Positions 5,369 through 13,873 of a stretch of DNA of 13,952 nt are shown here, piece by piece. The position numbers and the translations under genes are program-made. Each line of letters begins with the position of its first letter. The first letter of the stretch is position 1. The notes under the pieces were generated by a model. The model did no database searches. It worked only from the letters and a program-made list of their open reading frames with translations, and was not told where the DNA came from. Source of the DNA: Candidatus Omnitrophota bacterium (GTDB taxonomy: Bacteria; Omnitrophota; Gorgyraeia; B26-G9); the NCBI GenBank assembly GCA_018399295.1, contig JAGYOO010000008.1, forward strand, positions 1 to 13,952, given 5' to 3'.

Positions 5369-7477
5369 TTACCTTCTCTGTTCTATCTCCGTCAGTTTCT
5401 GCTCGGCTTTTTTTGTCCAGGGGTCATTGGAATCTCCCAGAACCACTCTTTGTTTCCAGTGATAATACGCTTTGTCGAAATCACCCGTCTTTTCATATAA
5501 CAAGGCGAGATTGGAATGAGCCTTGGCATACTTAGGATTAGCCTTCAACGCGGCCAGATACTCCATCTTCGCCTTCTCGTCGAGACCTTTCTGTTCATAA
5601 AGTATCCCAAGATCATTATGAACCGTATAGTACTTGGGATCGACCATTAATGACTGTTGATAATATTTAAGCGCGCTGTCAATCCTGCCGACCCGATGCA
5701 TCTCCAGACCCGCGTTACGCAGTTCAATGGCAGCTGTCAACGGTTCAGCGGCAGTTACCTGCGTAACCGGCACAGTGGCATCAAAAGAGGTTGCCTTGCG
5801 GCGTTTAGGAATGACATCTTCTTCCGGCTCTGCCGCGGTTTTCTGCAGACGGGCCATGGCCTCTTCCCGCGCTCTGGCTTCAGCCTCCAACCATTGTGCC
5901 TGCTTATCCTCAGGCTGTAAAACCGGCTTTGCCTCTTCTACCTGCTTTATATCCAGCTTATCCAATGACTGTTTAAATGCGCGTTCCGCCTGTTCCAGCT
6001 GGTATTGATTCAGATCCTGCTCCGCCGCTGCCAATCGTATTTCCGCTTCCTTCTTTACCTGTTCCGTCTCGCGCAGTCGTTGCTGTGCGACGTTGACTTC
6101 TTCCTTGGCCTGTTGGATCTGTTTTTCCGGATCACGGCCTTCAGAAATCATTTTCTCAAGCTCGTCAACCGCTGTCTCATAAGCTTTTACTTTATCATCA
6201 TAAGCTTTTTTTTCATCTTCGGCATTTTGAATCGCCTTTTCCAGAGCCATCTTCTTTTCATCAAAATCTTCCTGAACTCCAACTGTGTCAGCCTGGCCGG
6301 AAACAACCAGACTCAGCTTCTCTTTGGCCTGGACATAATCATTCCACGCTTCATTGGCCCGCTCCTTGGCCAGCTTAACCAGCCCGGCATCAGTTTCCAG
6401 TACTTTCCGATCTTCTTGAAGTTTTTCCTGCTTCTCTAACACCCGATCGGCAAACTGGTCGTTAAGCTCTTCTCTGTCCTGCAGGCTCTGTTTCGCGCTC
6501 TTTACTCCTTCTTCCGCTTTTGCCAGATCGGCCTCCGCCTGTTTCAACTGGATCCGGGCGTCTTCCACCTGTTTTTCAAATTCAGATAATGTCCGGGGAG
6601 CAGACTTGGATTCCGTTTTTTTGCCGCGGAACTTTCCGGTTGGACGTTCTTTAGCCTGAGACACAACTTCAATCCTCTGGCTCCGTGCCGATTCCCTGAC
6701 ATCCGGTTCAGTCCGCGCCATCTCCTGGCCGGAGGGTTTCACCGCCGGTCCAGGCGTAAGTATATTTTTAATCCCCCGGCCGAAGGATCCGATCCCCGCG
6801 CCCACGGACTTAATTCCCTGCTTTAATCCTGATCCTTTTTCAGACTTATCCCGCGCTTTTTCAGCTGTCGGCTCTACCACCTCGACGTTACTCCGCGGGG
6901 GGGCCTCCGCGCGAACACTCTCAGTCTTTCCCGGTTCCGGCAGAGCAGCCGGCTTTACCGCGACGGATTTCTTTTCTACCGGGGTTTCCGGTAATACCGA
7001 CGGAAACACGAGGGCTGATTTCTCTTCGGATACCTCCGCGCGCATTCTGCCTGATCCCGGCTTTGATACTGCCAGTACCGCGGTTGTCAACCCCTGGGAA
7101 AAATCATACCTTGTCGTCTCCTTCAGATCCACGATAAGAAAATCCACGGAATAATAATCCTCACCGAGGCCATCTGAACTCTTTGTTCCCTTAACCGTCC
7201 TTACCTGACGAATCGATCCTTTATCCACGGTAAATATTTCCGGCCGATTTGTGTAAATTTCACCCATAAAATCAATCACGACCTGGGGGGGGGAGGAGAG
7301 ATCGTAACATTCAATGGGAATTGATTTGCTGGTCGAAAAAAGAATCTGTACGTCACCTTTATTTTCCTGCACCTCGACCTGGTTAAGCACTACAGGCTGG
7401 GCTTGAGCCCCGCCGGGAGCCACAATCGTAAAAATCATTATCACCGCGGCAGCAATCAGTTTAAACCGGTTTCTCAT
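5369..7477 (-). CDS. Exported AMIN-domain, coiled-coil and TPR protein
   Basis: I do not recognise a named gene. The 702-residue product starts with a signal peptide (about 1-26, cut after AQA). An AMIN domain follows (about 28-138, with VVIDFMGEIYTNRP and LGEDYYSVDF), the module found in envelope proteins such as AmiC-type amidases and PilQ. Next come a Pro/Ala/Lys-rich linker (about 139-295) holding the Gly-rich segment GIKSVGAGIGSFGRGIKNIL, a charged coiled coil (about 296-545) rich in Glu, Lys, Ala and Gln, and three TPR repeats (about 580-690, for example YYQQSLMVDPKYYTVHNDLG). It should sit in the periplasm. The ATG at 7477 is chosen for its AGGGAGG site and signal peptide; earlier ATGs in the frame overlap the gene before. 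It is a paralogue of the preceding gene and lies one base from purA. A run of nine Cs lies in the AMIN coding part. Confidence 0.85.
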   Translation of the reverse strand: MRNRFKLIAAAVIMIFTIVAPGGAQAQPVVLNQVEVQENKGDVQILFSTSKSIPIECYDLSSPPQVVIDFMGEIYTNRPEIFTVDKGSIRQVRTVKGTKSSDGLGEDYYSVDFLIVDLKETTRYDFSQGLTTAVLAVSKPGSGRMRAEVSEEKSALVFPSVLPETPVEKKSVAVKPAALPEPGKTESVRAEAPPRSNVEVVEPTAEKARDKSEKGSGLKQGIKSVGAGIGSFGRGIKNILTPGPAVKPSGQEMARTEPDVRESARSQRIEVVSQAKERPTGKFRGKKTESKSAPRTLSEFEKQVEDARIQLKQAEADLAKAEEGVKSAKQSLQDREELNDQFADRVLEKQEKLQEDRKVLETDAGLVKLAKERANEAWNDYVQAKEKLSLVVSGQADTVGVQEDFDEKKMALEKAIQNAEDEKKAYDDKVKAYETAVDELEKMISEGRDPEKQIQQAKEEVNVAQQRLRETEQVKKEAEIRLAAAEQDLNQYQLEQAERAFKQSLDKLDIKQVEEAKPVLQPEDKQAQWLEAEARAREEAMARLQKTAAEPEEDVIPKRRKATSFDATVPVTQVTAAEPLTAAIELRNAGLEMHRVGRIDSALKYYQQSLMVDPKYYTVHNDLGILYEQKGLDEKAKMEYLAALKANPKYAKAHSNLALLYEKTGDFDKAYYHWKQRVVLGDSNDPWTKKAEQKLTEIEQRR
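7285..7293 (-). repeat. Nine-C homopolymer in the AMIN domain of the TPR protein
   Basis: Nine consecutive Cs (minus strand) encode part of SSPPQV in the AMIN domain, using codons TCC CCC CCC CAG. A seven-C run lies at 6903-6897 in the linker of the same gene. The frame is intact as given. Tracts of this length can slip during replication, and a gain or loss of one base would truncate the protein early. No other gene in the window has a comparable G/C run inside its coding part. Confidence 0.8.
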
Positions 7478-7505
7478 GAACAGGTTTCCTCCCTTCATTC
7501 CTTGT

Positions 7506-9059
7506 CTACCTCCCCAGGAACCTCTCAATTTCCCGCTGGATACGCTCATACTCAGCCTTAGCATTTCGATGGGCGTACTCGATCTTGTACTTTTCCGACA
7601 TCGCCGCTTCCAGCTCCTGTTTGATAGTTTCGTAACGCTGCGACAACTCCAGCAGCAGTGAATTCTTGTCGATTAAAATAGACTTTATCCGGTCCAGTTC
7701 GCTGTCTCCGAGTTTATTGGCCTTTTCCAGCTCATCTATTTCCAGAACTATACTTTCCTTTTCCCGCATGGTCTTCTCAAGCACCTGAGCCAGACGTTCC
7801 AACTCCAGGTTAAGATTTTCAACCTTTACCTCCATCTGCTTCCGTGCGTCAATCTTACTTTTATAATCTAGACGAATCTGACCATACTGATTATTAAGCA
7901 GATTCAGCTCTTCCTCTAACTTCATTTTTTCGAACTGAAGTCCATTCAACCGGCTTTTTACGTTGTTAACCTCCAGATTCAAGGTATCGACCTTAGCATT
8001 TATACTGCCCAGCTGCCGGGAGAGAAGTTCATAGTTCTTTTTGGCTTGCACATAAGCGTCCCGCCTGGCCAGCAAATCACCGACAGCTTCACCCAAGGCC
8101 TGTCTTCGCCTTATCTCTTCTTCTAAAGCATTCTGCAACTGGTCCAGCTTGGCAAGAATCTCGTTGATTTTACCTTCAAGCAGCTGCTTCTGCCCCTTGG
8201 AAAGCTGCAGCTGTTCCTGCAGCTGGCGGAGATCATCACTAAGAGACTCAATCCGGGTGTCGATACGCTCTTTCTTCTTCTGAGTATCACTGACAATCCG
8301 GTCGATAATATAGGCATCAGAACTGTATACCACCGGATCTTCGCTAACAGACTTGGCCTCAATTCCCGCCTCTGGTTCCGGCTTTGGTTTAGATCCGATC
8401 CAGCCGAAAAGAACGCCAAACAGACCGCGTCTTCTCGGAGCCGCCTTTTCTTCCTGTGGCGGGGTTACCGGTTCTGGCCGGCTGCGGGTCACAATCGGGG
8501 CCTGGCCCCCTATCGTCTGTTTATCAATAACCGTAAATAACGGCGGTTCGGGTTCCTGAGTATCAACCACAATCGGCGGCTCCAACTCAACCATGCCACC
8601 CGAAAGATCTACTTTTTCCGAAAGCTCAGGAAAAGGCGGTTGGGAGGCACGAATACTCATCTTTATACTTTTCGAGTCCTTTACTACCTCATAATCAACT
8701 TTATTGCTTAGATTTATCGCAATGAAATCGATCGTGTAAAAATCACTGCCCAGATCATCATTCGTCTTGCTTTCTCCACGAACAAGGTTGACCTTTTCCA
8801 CTCCCCCTTTTCGCACATCGATAACAGAAGGAAGATCAGTGTAGACCGTTCCCAGAAAATCCATGACAATGTAATCAGTGGAGCTTTCTTCGTTCTTGAA
8901 GGTCTCAAATTGAAGGGCTTGATTTGGCTGGACAATAATGTCGACTAAGATGTTTTGTGCTATTACTTTAATATCCTCTATCACGGCCGGCTGCGCGAAA
9001 CCTTGCCCCGGAAGCATCAGACCAAGTGACAAAAGAACCAAGACAAAGAACTTCTTCAT
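7506..9059 (-). CDS. Exported AMIN-domain coiled-coil protein
   Basis: Not a named gene. The 517-residue product has a signal peptide (about 1-22, KKFFVLVLLSLGLML core, cut after GFA). The AMIN domain (about 24-138) contains YIVMDFLGTVYTDLP and LGSDFYTIDF, which align with the next gene's VVIDFMGEIYTNRP and LGEDYYSVDF. A Pro/Glu-rich linker (about 139-250) includes the short hydrophobic patch RGLFGVLFGWIG (211-222). A long coiled coil (about 255-515) with regular Leu spacing runs to the C-terminus, without TPRs. It is probably periplasmic, anchored through the AMIN domain to envelope or peptidoglycan, perhaps paired with its paralogue. The ATG at 9059 gives a clean signal peptide; an upstream ATG at 9101 adds 14 charged residues and has AAGG directly against it. 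The ribosome binding site is an odd G-rich block. Domain calls are good, function is open. Confidence 0.83.
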   Translation of the reverse strand: MKKFFVLVLLSLGLMLPGQGFAQPAVIEDIKVIAQNILVDIIVQPNQALQFETFKNEESSTDYIVMDFLGTVYTDLPSVIDVRKGGVEKVNLVRGESKTNDDLGSDFYTIDFIAINLSNKVDYEVVKDSKSIKMSIRASQPPFPELSEKVDLSGGMVELEPPIVVDTQEPEPPLFTVIDKQTIGGQAPIVTRSRPEPVTPPQEEKAAPRRRGLFGVLFGWIGSKPKPEPEAGIEAKSVSEDPVVYSSDAYIIDRIVSDTQKKKERIDTRIESLSDDLRQLQEQLQLSKGQKQLLEGKINEILAKLDQLQNALEEEIRRRQALGEAVGDLLARRDAYVQAKKNYELLSRQLGSINAKVDTLNLEVNNVKSRLNGLQFEKMKLEEELNLLNNQYGQIRLDYKSKIDARKQMEVKVENLNLELERLAQVLEKTMREKESIVLEIDELEKANKLGDSELDRIKSILIDKNSLLLELSQRYETIKQELEAAMSEKYKIEYAHRNAKAEYERIQREIERFLGR

Positions 9060-9070
9060 CCCCCACCCCC
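9060..9070 (-). promoter_or_regulatory. Unusual G-rich ribosome binding site of the first AMIN gene
   Basis: The 11 bases before the ATG read GGGGGTGGGGG. Several neighbours (secG, serA, aminotransferase, clpP) have a clear AGGAGG or GGAGG instead. GGGTGG can pair partly with the anti-Shine-Dalgarno sequence by GU wobble. The block supports the 9059 start but suggests weak or structure-sensitive initiation. Confidence 0.4.
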
Positions 9071-9113
9071 GTTTTAGCGTCCTTACTAAAATCACATCCA
9101 TCCTTAGATTTAT

Positions 9114-10691
9114 TTAGAGCCGGATTATCTTAGCGTCCTTGATATACTCGATCTGCTTTATCTTTTCCAGCACGGTTTCGGGGACTTCGCTGTCCGTATT
9201 AACTACGATTATCGACTCTCCGCCGGGATCGGTGCGGCCGAAATTCATGGCCGCGATATTAATCCCGCTTTCTCCCAGTACACTTCCCAGCTGCCCAACA
9301 ATGCCTGGTTTATCGACATTTCGCGTTATGATTATCCATCCCTCGGGAATGGTATCAATAAAAAAATCGTTTATCCGTACTATACGAGGATTACTGCTGG
9401 TAAACAAAGTGCCGGCGATGAAGCTTTTTCCCCTGTTAGTCTCAATCTCAACACTGATCAGATTAGCAAACTGCTCGGCTTCCAGTACTTTTGTCTCACT
9501 TACAGTTATCCCGCGGTCCTTCGCGATAACCGGCGCGTTAACAAAATTTACCGACTCACCGAGAATCGGAGCAAGCAGACCTTTTATCAACGCGATAGTT
9601 ATCGGTGCTACTTCAATATTCGCTACTTCCCCACCATATTTTATACTTACTTTATTGATATGTCCAGATATTATCTGTGACTGCAGCTTCCCCAGCTTCT
9701 CGGCCAAGAGAATATATGGATCCATAATCTTACATATTTCTCCCTCGACACAGGGATAGTTGATCGCGTTCCGAATGCCTTTCCCCTCAAGCATATCCGC
9801 AACCTGAGCCGCAACCTCCAAAGCCACGTTCAACTGGGCCTCTTCAGTCGAGGCTCCCAGATGAGGGGTAGCAATTACTGTTTCCAATTCAAGAAGTGAA
9901 CGATCACTCGGAGGCTCCTGTTCAAAAACATCAAGGGCCGCTCCGGCCACAGTCCCGTCTTTTAACGCATCTTCCAGGGCCTTCTCGTCAACTATCCCGC
10001 CCCTGGCGCAATTAAGCACTTTTACGCCTTTTTTCATTTTAGCAAACTGCTGTTTACCGAGCATATGCTTTGTTTCCGAAGTCAGGGGGGTATGTACGGT
10101 GATAAAATCAGATTCCCGCAGCAGAGTATCAATCTCGACAAGAATGATATCCATTTGCTGCGCCTTTTTCTCCGAAAGGTACGGATCAACTGCGATGACC
10201 TTCATCCCGAATGCCAGAGCGCGGGTGGCTACTTCTATCCCGATCCGGCCCAATCCGATGATACCCAACCGTTTATTCCGCAGCTCCACGCCTTTGAACT
10301 TCTTCCGGTCCCATTTCCCTTCCCGCATCGAATGATCGGCCTGAGGAATACTCCGGGCCAGCGCCAGCAGCATGCTCATGGTATGCTCAGCCGTGGAGAT
10401 CGTATTGCCGTCCGGGGTATTCATCACCACGATACCCTGTTTCGTCGCGGCATCCACATCAACGTTATCTACGCCTACTCCGGCCCGGCCGATTACCTTA
10501 AGGTTCCGACAGTCTTTGATAATATCGGCAGTGACCTTCGTTCCGCTACGGACGACCAGCGCGTCATAATCGTCAATTATCTTTTTTAATTCTTCGGGAG
10601 ATAATTTTGGTTTAACATCGACGGTAAAGCCCCGCTCTTCCAGTATGGCAATTCCTTCCGGTGATAAAGGGTCACTGACGAGTATCTTCAT
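9114..10691 (-). CDS. serA: D-3-phosphoglycerate dehydrogenase
   Basis: SerA oxidises 3-phosphoglycerate to 3-phosphohydroxypyruvate with NAD+, the first step of serine synthesis. At 525 residues it is the long form with both extra C-terminal domains. Visible are the NAD-binding motif GLGRIG (146-151), catalytic Arg230 in NCARGG, Glu259 in FEQEPP and His277 in TPHLGAS, a substrate-type intervening (ASB) domain about 315-450, and a C-terminal ACT domain (about 451-525, VDKPGIVGQLGSVLGESGINIA) of the kind that binds serine for feedback inhibition. The ATG is preceded by AGGAGG at five bases. It lies 11 bases after the class V aminotransferase, which supports a joint role in serine formation. 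No phosphoserine phosphatase is in the window. Confidence 0.97.
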   Translation of the reverse strand: MKILVSDPLSPEGIAILEERGFTVDVKPKLSPEELKKIIDDYDALVVRSGTKVTADIIKDCRNLKVIGRAGVGVDNVDVDAATKQGIVVMNTPDGNTISTAEHTMSMLLALARSIPQADHSMREGKWDRKKFKGVELRNKRLGIIGLGRIGIEVATRALAFGMKVIAVDPYLSEKKAQQMDIILVEIDTLLRESDFITVHTPLTSETKHMLGKQQFAKMKKGVKVLNCARGGIVDEKALEDALKDGTVAGAALDVFEQEPPSDRSLLELETVIATPHLGASTEEAQLNVALEVAAQVADMLEGKGIRNAINYPCVEGEICKIMDPYILLAEKLGKLQSQIISGHINKVSIKYGGEVANIEVAPITIALIKGLLAPILGESVNFVNAPVIAKDRGITVSETKVLEAEQFANLISVEIETNRGKSFIAGTLFTSSNPRIVRINDFFIDTIPEGWIIITRNVDKPGIVGQLGSVLGESGINIAAMNFGRTDPGGESIIVVNTDSEVPETVLEKIKQIEYIKDAKIIRL

Positions 10692-10702
10692 CTTTCCTCC
10701 TG

Positions 10703-11845
10703 TCAGGATGATGTTTCCTGAAATTTAGTTTCCGCAAATCCTATCGCCTTGCCCATCTCAAACTTATAACCAAGCCGGGCTAAAACTATCTCCAGACAGC
10801 TCAAACCGGTTAAGATATCAAACTCGTTCATATAACCCAGCTGTGCTATTCGGAAAATCTTTCCTTTGGCATCTCCCTGTCCTCCGGCAATGCTGATACC
10901 ATAATCATCCCGCATCATTTTCACGATCTTACCACTGTCAATGTTTTCCGGAGACTTGACCGCTGTCACCACATTCGCCGGTTTTTTCGCGAACAATTCC
11001 AGGCCGATCGCCTGGATCGCTCCCCGGACTGCTTCCGCCAGCCTCGCATGCCGGGCAATCGCCTTTTCCAAGGTTTCCTCCCGAATCATCTTTAAGGCCT
11101 CGTTCAATCCGATACACAGGGTAATAGCCGGAGTAAACGCGGTAGTATTTTTATCCAGGTTCTTTTTCGCTTTCCGGAAGTCAAAATAATATCTCGGGCA
11201 GCGTGCCTTTTCCACAAGTTCCCAGGCCTTGGGACTGATCGAACAAAAGGCAAGTCCGGGAGGGATCATCAACCCTTTCTGGGAACCTGACACCACCACA
11301 TCAACTCCCCACTCGTCAGTCTTAAGCTCCATCCCGCCCAGACCACTGATCGCGTCAGTCACCAGAACCGCGGGTTTGTTGTTCATCATCGCGCCGATAG
11401 CCTTCACGTCAGTGGCCACTCCGGTTGAAGTTTCACTGAGAGTAGTAAATACCACCTTTGCATCCGGATGTTTGTTCAGGACCCGTTCGATCTCTTCCGC
11501 GCTTACCGCGTCACCCCACTCAACGTCAATAATCACGGCCTCCACTCCGTAGGCCCGGCACAACTCAGCCCAGCGCTCTCCGAACTTTCCACCTTGCACA
11601 CAAATCGCTTTGTCACCTGGTGAAAGCAGGTTAACAACTGAGGCCTCCATGGCCCCGGTGCCAGAAGAGGCAAAGGTAATAACGTCATTGCGCGTCTGAA
11701 ACAGATACTTAAGATTCTCGCTCATCTGGGCGAAAATCTCTTCAAACTGCGGAGTCCGGTGATGAATGATCGGTTGAGCCATCGACAGTAATACCTGCGG
11801 CGGCACCGGAGTCGGACCGGGAGTGAGCAGAACGTGTTTTTTCAT
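10703..11845 (-). CDS. Class V aminotransferase (serine/alanine-glyoxylate type; possible phosphoserine aminotransferase)
   Basis: A 380-residue PLP enzyme of the alanine-glyoxylate/serine-pyruvate aminotransferase group. Seen: LTPGPTPVPPQV (7-18), HHR (28-30), the cofactor-phosphate loop SSGTGAMEA (60-68), Asp164 in VTDAISGLGG which contacts the pyridine nitrogen, and the PLP lysine Lys190 in SGSQKGLMIPPG. The C-terminal FRIAQLGYMNEFDI matches the conserved FRIG/HLG region. Since it lies directly before serA and no serC is seen, the likely job is transamination of 3-phosphohydroxypyruvate to phosphoserine, as shown for a related class V enzyme in methanogens; glyoxylate or pyruvate as acceptor remains possible. 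A perfect AAAGGAGG stands 12 bases before the ATG, a rather long spacing. The start is supported by the family N-terminus. It follows clpP by 20 bases. Confidence 0.9.
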   Translation of the reverse strand: MKKHVLLTPGPTPVPPQVLLSMAQPIIHHRTPQFEEIFAQMSENLKYLFQTRNDVITFASSGTGAMEASVVNLLSPGDKAICVQGGKFGERWAELCRAYGVEAVIIDVEWGDAVSAEEIERVLNKHPDAKVVFTTLSETSTGVATDVKAIGAMMNNKPAVLVTDAISGLGGMELKTDEWGVDVVVSGSQKGLMIPPGLAFCSISPKAWELVEKARCPRYYFDFRKAKKNLDKNTTAFTPAITLCIGLNEALKMIREETLEKAIARHARLAEAVRGAIQAIGLELFAKKPANVVTAVKSPENIDSGKIVKMMRDDYGISIAGGQGDAKGKIFRIAQLGYMNEFDILTGLSCLEIVLARLGYKFEMGKAIGFAETKFQETSS

Positions 11846-11865
11846 TGCGGACGCTATCCTCCTTT

Positions 11866-12474
11866 TTACTTTTTCTTTTTTTCCGTGGAAATAACCTGAT
11901 CGACAACGCCATACTTAACCGAATCTTCCGCGCTCATGAAAAAATCCCGATCCGTGTCTTTTTCCAGTTTTTCCACCGGATGTCCGGTATGAAAACTGAG
12001 GATCTCATTAAGACGCGCGCGCATCTTCAATATTTCTTCAGCCTGAATCTTAATATCGGCGGCAACCCCCTGGGTCCCTCCCCAGGGCTGATGGATCATG
12101 ACCCGAGCATTCGGCAGGATAAACCGCTTTCCTTTAGTTCCGGCGGCAAGAAGCACTGCTCCCATACTGGCCGCCTGCCCCATACAATAAGTGTTAACAT
12201 CACACTTCAAAAACTGCATGGTGTCGTAGATTGCCAGACCGGCGGTAACCAACCCTCCGGGAGAATTCAAATACAGGCTTATATCCTTCTCCGGAGACTC
12301 CATCTGCAAAAAAAGCATCTGAGCCACCACCAGATTTGCCACCATATCATCAATAGCCGTTCCGATAAAAATTATTCTGTCTTTAAGCAGTCGTGAATAA
12401 ATATCGTAAGCGCGCTCACCCCTGCTGCTTTGTTCAACAACCATCGGAACAAGTGTTTGTGCTTTAATGCTCAT
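11866..12474 (-). CDS. clpP: ATP-dependent Clp protease proteolytic subunit
   Basis: ClpP is the serine peptidase that forms two stacked heptamer rings and degrades proteins fed to it by ClpX or ClpA. The 202-residue protein has the full catalytic triad: Ser103 in GQAASMGA, His128 in MIHQPWGG and Asp177 in DTDRDFF, with the same spacing (25 and 74 residues) as E. coli. YLNSPGG (68-74) and the N-terminal [23 protein letters not shown], including the propeptide region, are typical. The C-terminus ends in four lysines. The ATG overlaps the tig stop by four bases (ATGA) and is preceded by AGGAGG at seven bases. The usual next gene, clpX, is not here; an aminotransferase follows instead, so the unfoldase must be encoded elsewhere. 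Confidence 0.97.
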   Translation of the reverse strand: MSIKAQTLVPMVVEQSSRGERAYDIYSRLLKDRIIFIGTAIDDMVANLVVAQMLFLQMESPEKDISLYLNSPGGLVTAGLAIYDTMQFLKCDVNTYCMGQAASMGAVLLAAGTKGKRFILPNARVMIHQPWGGTQGVAADIKIQAEEILKMRARLNEILSFHTGHPVEKLEKDTDRDFFMSAEDSVKYGVVDQVISTEKKKK

Positions 12475-13805
12475 AACTGTTCCTCCTTATTGACTGTCTG
12501 TTTATCGGCTTCCGGTTCAGAAGCCGACTTTCCCTCCACTTCTTCAATCTGGGCGTTAGCAAGGAGAAAATCAATTATCTTGTTTTCCCAGATATCCCAA
12601 TGAAGATTTTCAAGCATATTGTTTTCCTGAAAATACTTCAGCACCTGCTCCCGGTTCTGATTACTTGAAACGCCGATCCGGTCCAGACGCTGAAGGAGTT
12701 CTTCCTCTTTGACTTCAATAGCCTCTTTTTCCCCGATGTCCTCAAGTATGAAAAAACTGCGCAGCTGCTTCAGGGCCTCCTGCTCAATCATCGGCTTCAG
12801 TGTCTCAGTCTCCGCCTGAGCCTGTTCGGGTTTAAGCCCCTGCTGGCTGAGCCGGTTTTTTGCGTTTTCCCGCAGCAGCCGTTCACGCTGCTCCCGCATA
12901 GTCTCCGGCACGTCCACCGGCATCATCTTCACCAGGGCGTCGACTACCTGATCTTTCATTTCCTGGCGCACCCGGTTTTTCTTCTCTTCGCCCAATTCAG
13001 AAACAATCTGTTCTCTTAATTCTGCCAAGGAATCCTTCCCCACCCGGCGAGCGAGATCATCATCGAGTTCGGAAAGTTTTTTCTCCTTTATTTCCTTTAC
13101 CCTGATCTTAAAATGAGCGGTTTTTTTAGCCAGCTCCTCAGGGGAAAACTTCTCCGGGAGCTCAAGATCAAACTCCCGTTCTTCTCCCGGCTTTACCCCT
13201 GCCATCTGCCGTCCTAATTCACCGTTGAATATTTTTTCGTCCAGCCAGAGCCAGGCATTGCTTTTCTCCTCAACAGTCTTTTCTTCCACGCTGTAGCTGT
13301 AATCACTGATAATATAATCGCCTATTTTAGCCGGACGGTCTTCCACTGGCGAAAAATTGGCATTTTGTTCGCGGATGGCCTCCAGAACACGATCGACCTC
13401 CTCTGGTCCGACTGTAGTGGAACTCTTTTTAATCTTTAAGCCCTTATAGTCCTTCAACTCATATTCCGGGCGCACATCCACCGTGGCCGTAAAACTGAGT
13501 TTTTCTTCCTGCTTAAAATCAATATCGGATATTTGGGGCGAGGCCACTGGCTTGAGTTTGTTATCGGCAACCGCCTGACGGTAGGTATTGTTAACCAGAT
13601 TATTCAGCACCTCTTCATTCGCTTTCGCGGAAAAATGCTGCTCCAATACATCCTGAGGAGCCTTGCCTTTGCGGAAGCCCGGGATCTGGGCCGTCTTTCT
13701 GATCTCAGCATAAACCTGTTCAAATTCTGCGATAATCACCTGCGCAGGCACTTCAATTTGCAGCGTCTTTTGGCATTTAGCCTTATCGGTAATGTCTACT
13801 TTCAT
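12471..13805 (-). CDS. tig: Trigger factor, ribosome-associated chaperone and prolyl isomerase
   Basis: Trigger factor binds near the ribosome exit tunnel through L23, shields nascent chains, and has peptidyl-prolyl isomerase activity. The 444 residues show the three family parts: an N-terminal ribosome-binding domain with the signature GFRKGKAP (43-50), a central FKBP-like domain (about 155-245, with [12 protein letters not shown] and [15 protein letters not shown]), and a long helical C-terminal chaperone region with arms (about 250-430) ending in an acidic and Gln-rich tail. Length is normal. The ATG is preceded by AAGGAGA at four bases. It is the first visible gene of the block and is translationally coupled to clpP, as in many bacteria. 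Confidence 0.96.
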   Translation of the reverse strand: MKVDITDKAKCQKTLQIEVPAQVIIAEFEQVYAEIRKTAQIPGFRKGKAPQDVLEQHFSAKANEEVLNNLVNNTYRQAVADNKLKPVASPQISDIDFKQEEKLSFTATVDVRPEYELKDYKGLKIKKSSTTVGPEEVDRVLEAIREQNANFSPVEDRPAKIGDYIISDYSYSVEEKTVEEKSNAWLWLDEKIFNGELGRQMAGVKPGEEREFDLELPEKFSPEELAKKTAHFKIRVKEIKEKKLSELDDDLARRVGKDSLAELREQIVSELGEEKKNRVRQEMKDQVVDALVKMMPVDVPETMREQRERLLRENAKNRLSQQGLKPEQAQAETETLKPMIEQEALKQLRSFFILEDIGEKEAIEVKEEELLQRLDRIGVSSNQNREQVLKYFQENNMLENLHWDIWENKIIDFLLANAQIEEVEGKSASEPEADKQTVNKEEQL

Positions 13806-13836
13806 GAATTCTCCTTAATAATAGCAGAATAAAAGC

Positions 13837-13850
13837 GGATTAATTATTCC
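13837..13850. other. Near-palindrome before tig
   Basis: The plus strand reads GGATTAATTATTCC; its reverse complement differs at only two symmetric positions. It lies about 32 bases before the tig ATG, where an operator could act, but short AT-rich palindromes arise easily and no regulator is recognised. Confidence 0.2.
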
Positions 13851-13873
13851 CTGCTTAGGCGGGTCGAACATCC

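Noticed and set aside
5369..5500. Possible fusion of the TPR protein to PurA
   Set aside because: The frames are separate: a TAA stop, one base, then the purA ATG with its own ribosome binding site and a standard PurA N-terminus.
6001..6600. Repetitive Glu/Lys/Ala/Gln coding suggestive of tandem DNA repeats
   Set aside because: The protein is a coiled coil with biased composition, but no exact DNA repeat unit recurs.
9139..9759. Long plus-strand open frame opposite serA (206 codons)
   Set aside because: It lies wholly antisense to a conserved serA with all catalytic residues; its translation resembles no family and reflects codon bias of the real gene.
11845..12396. Plus-strand open frame of 183 codons opposite clpP
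   Set aside because: It is antisense to an intact clpP, has no recognisable domain and no supported ribosome binding site.
13811..13828. Extended -10-like TGCTATTAT just before tig
   Set aside because: Transcription from it would begin within or after the ribosome binding site, leaving no usable leader.
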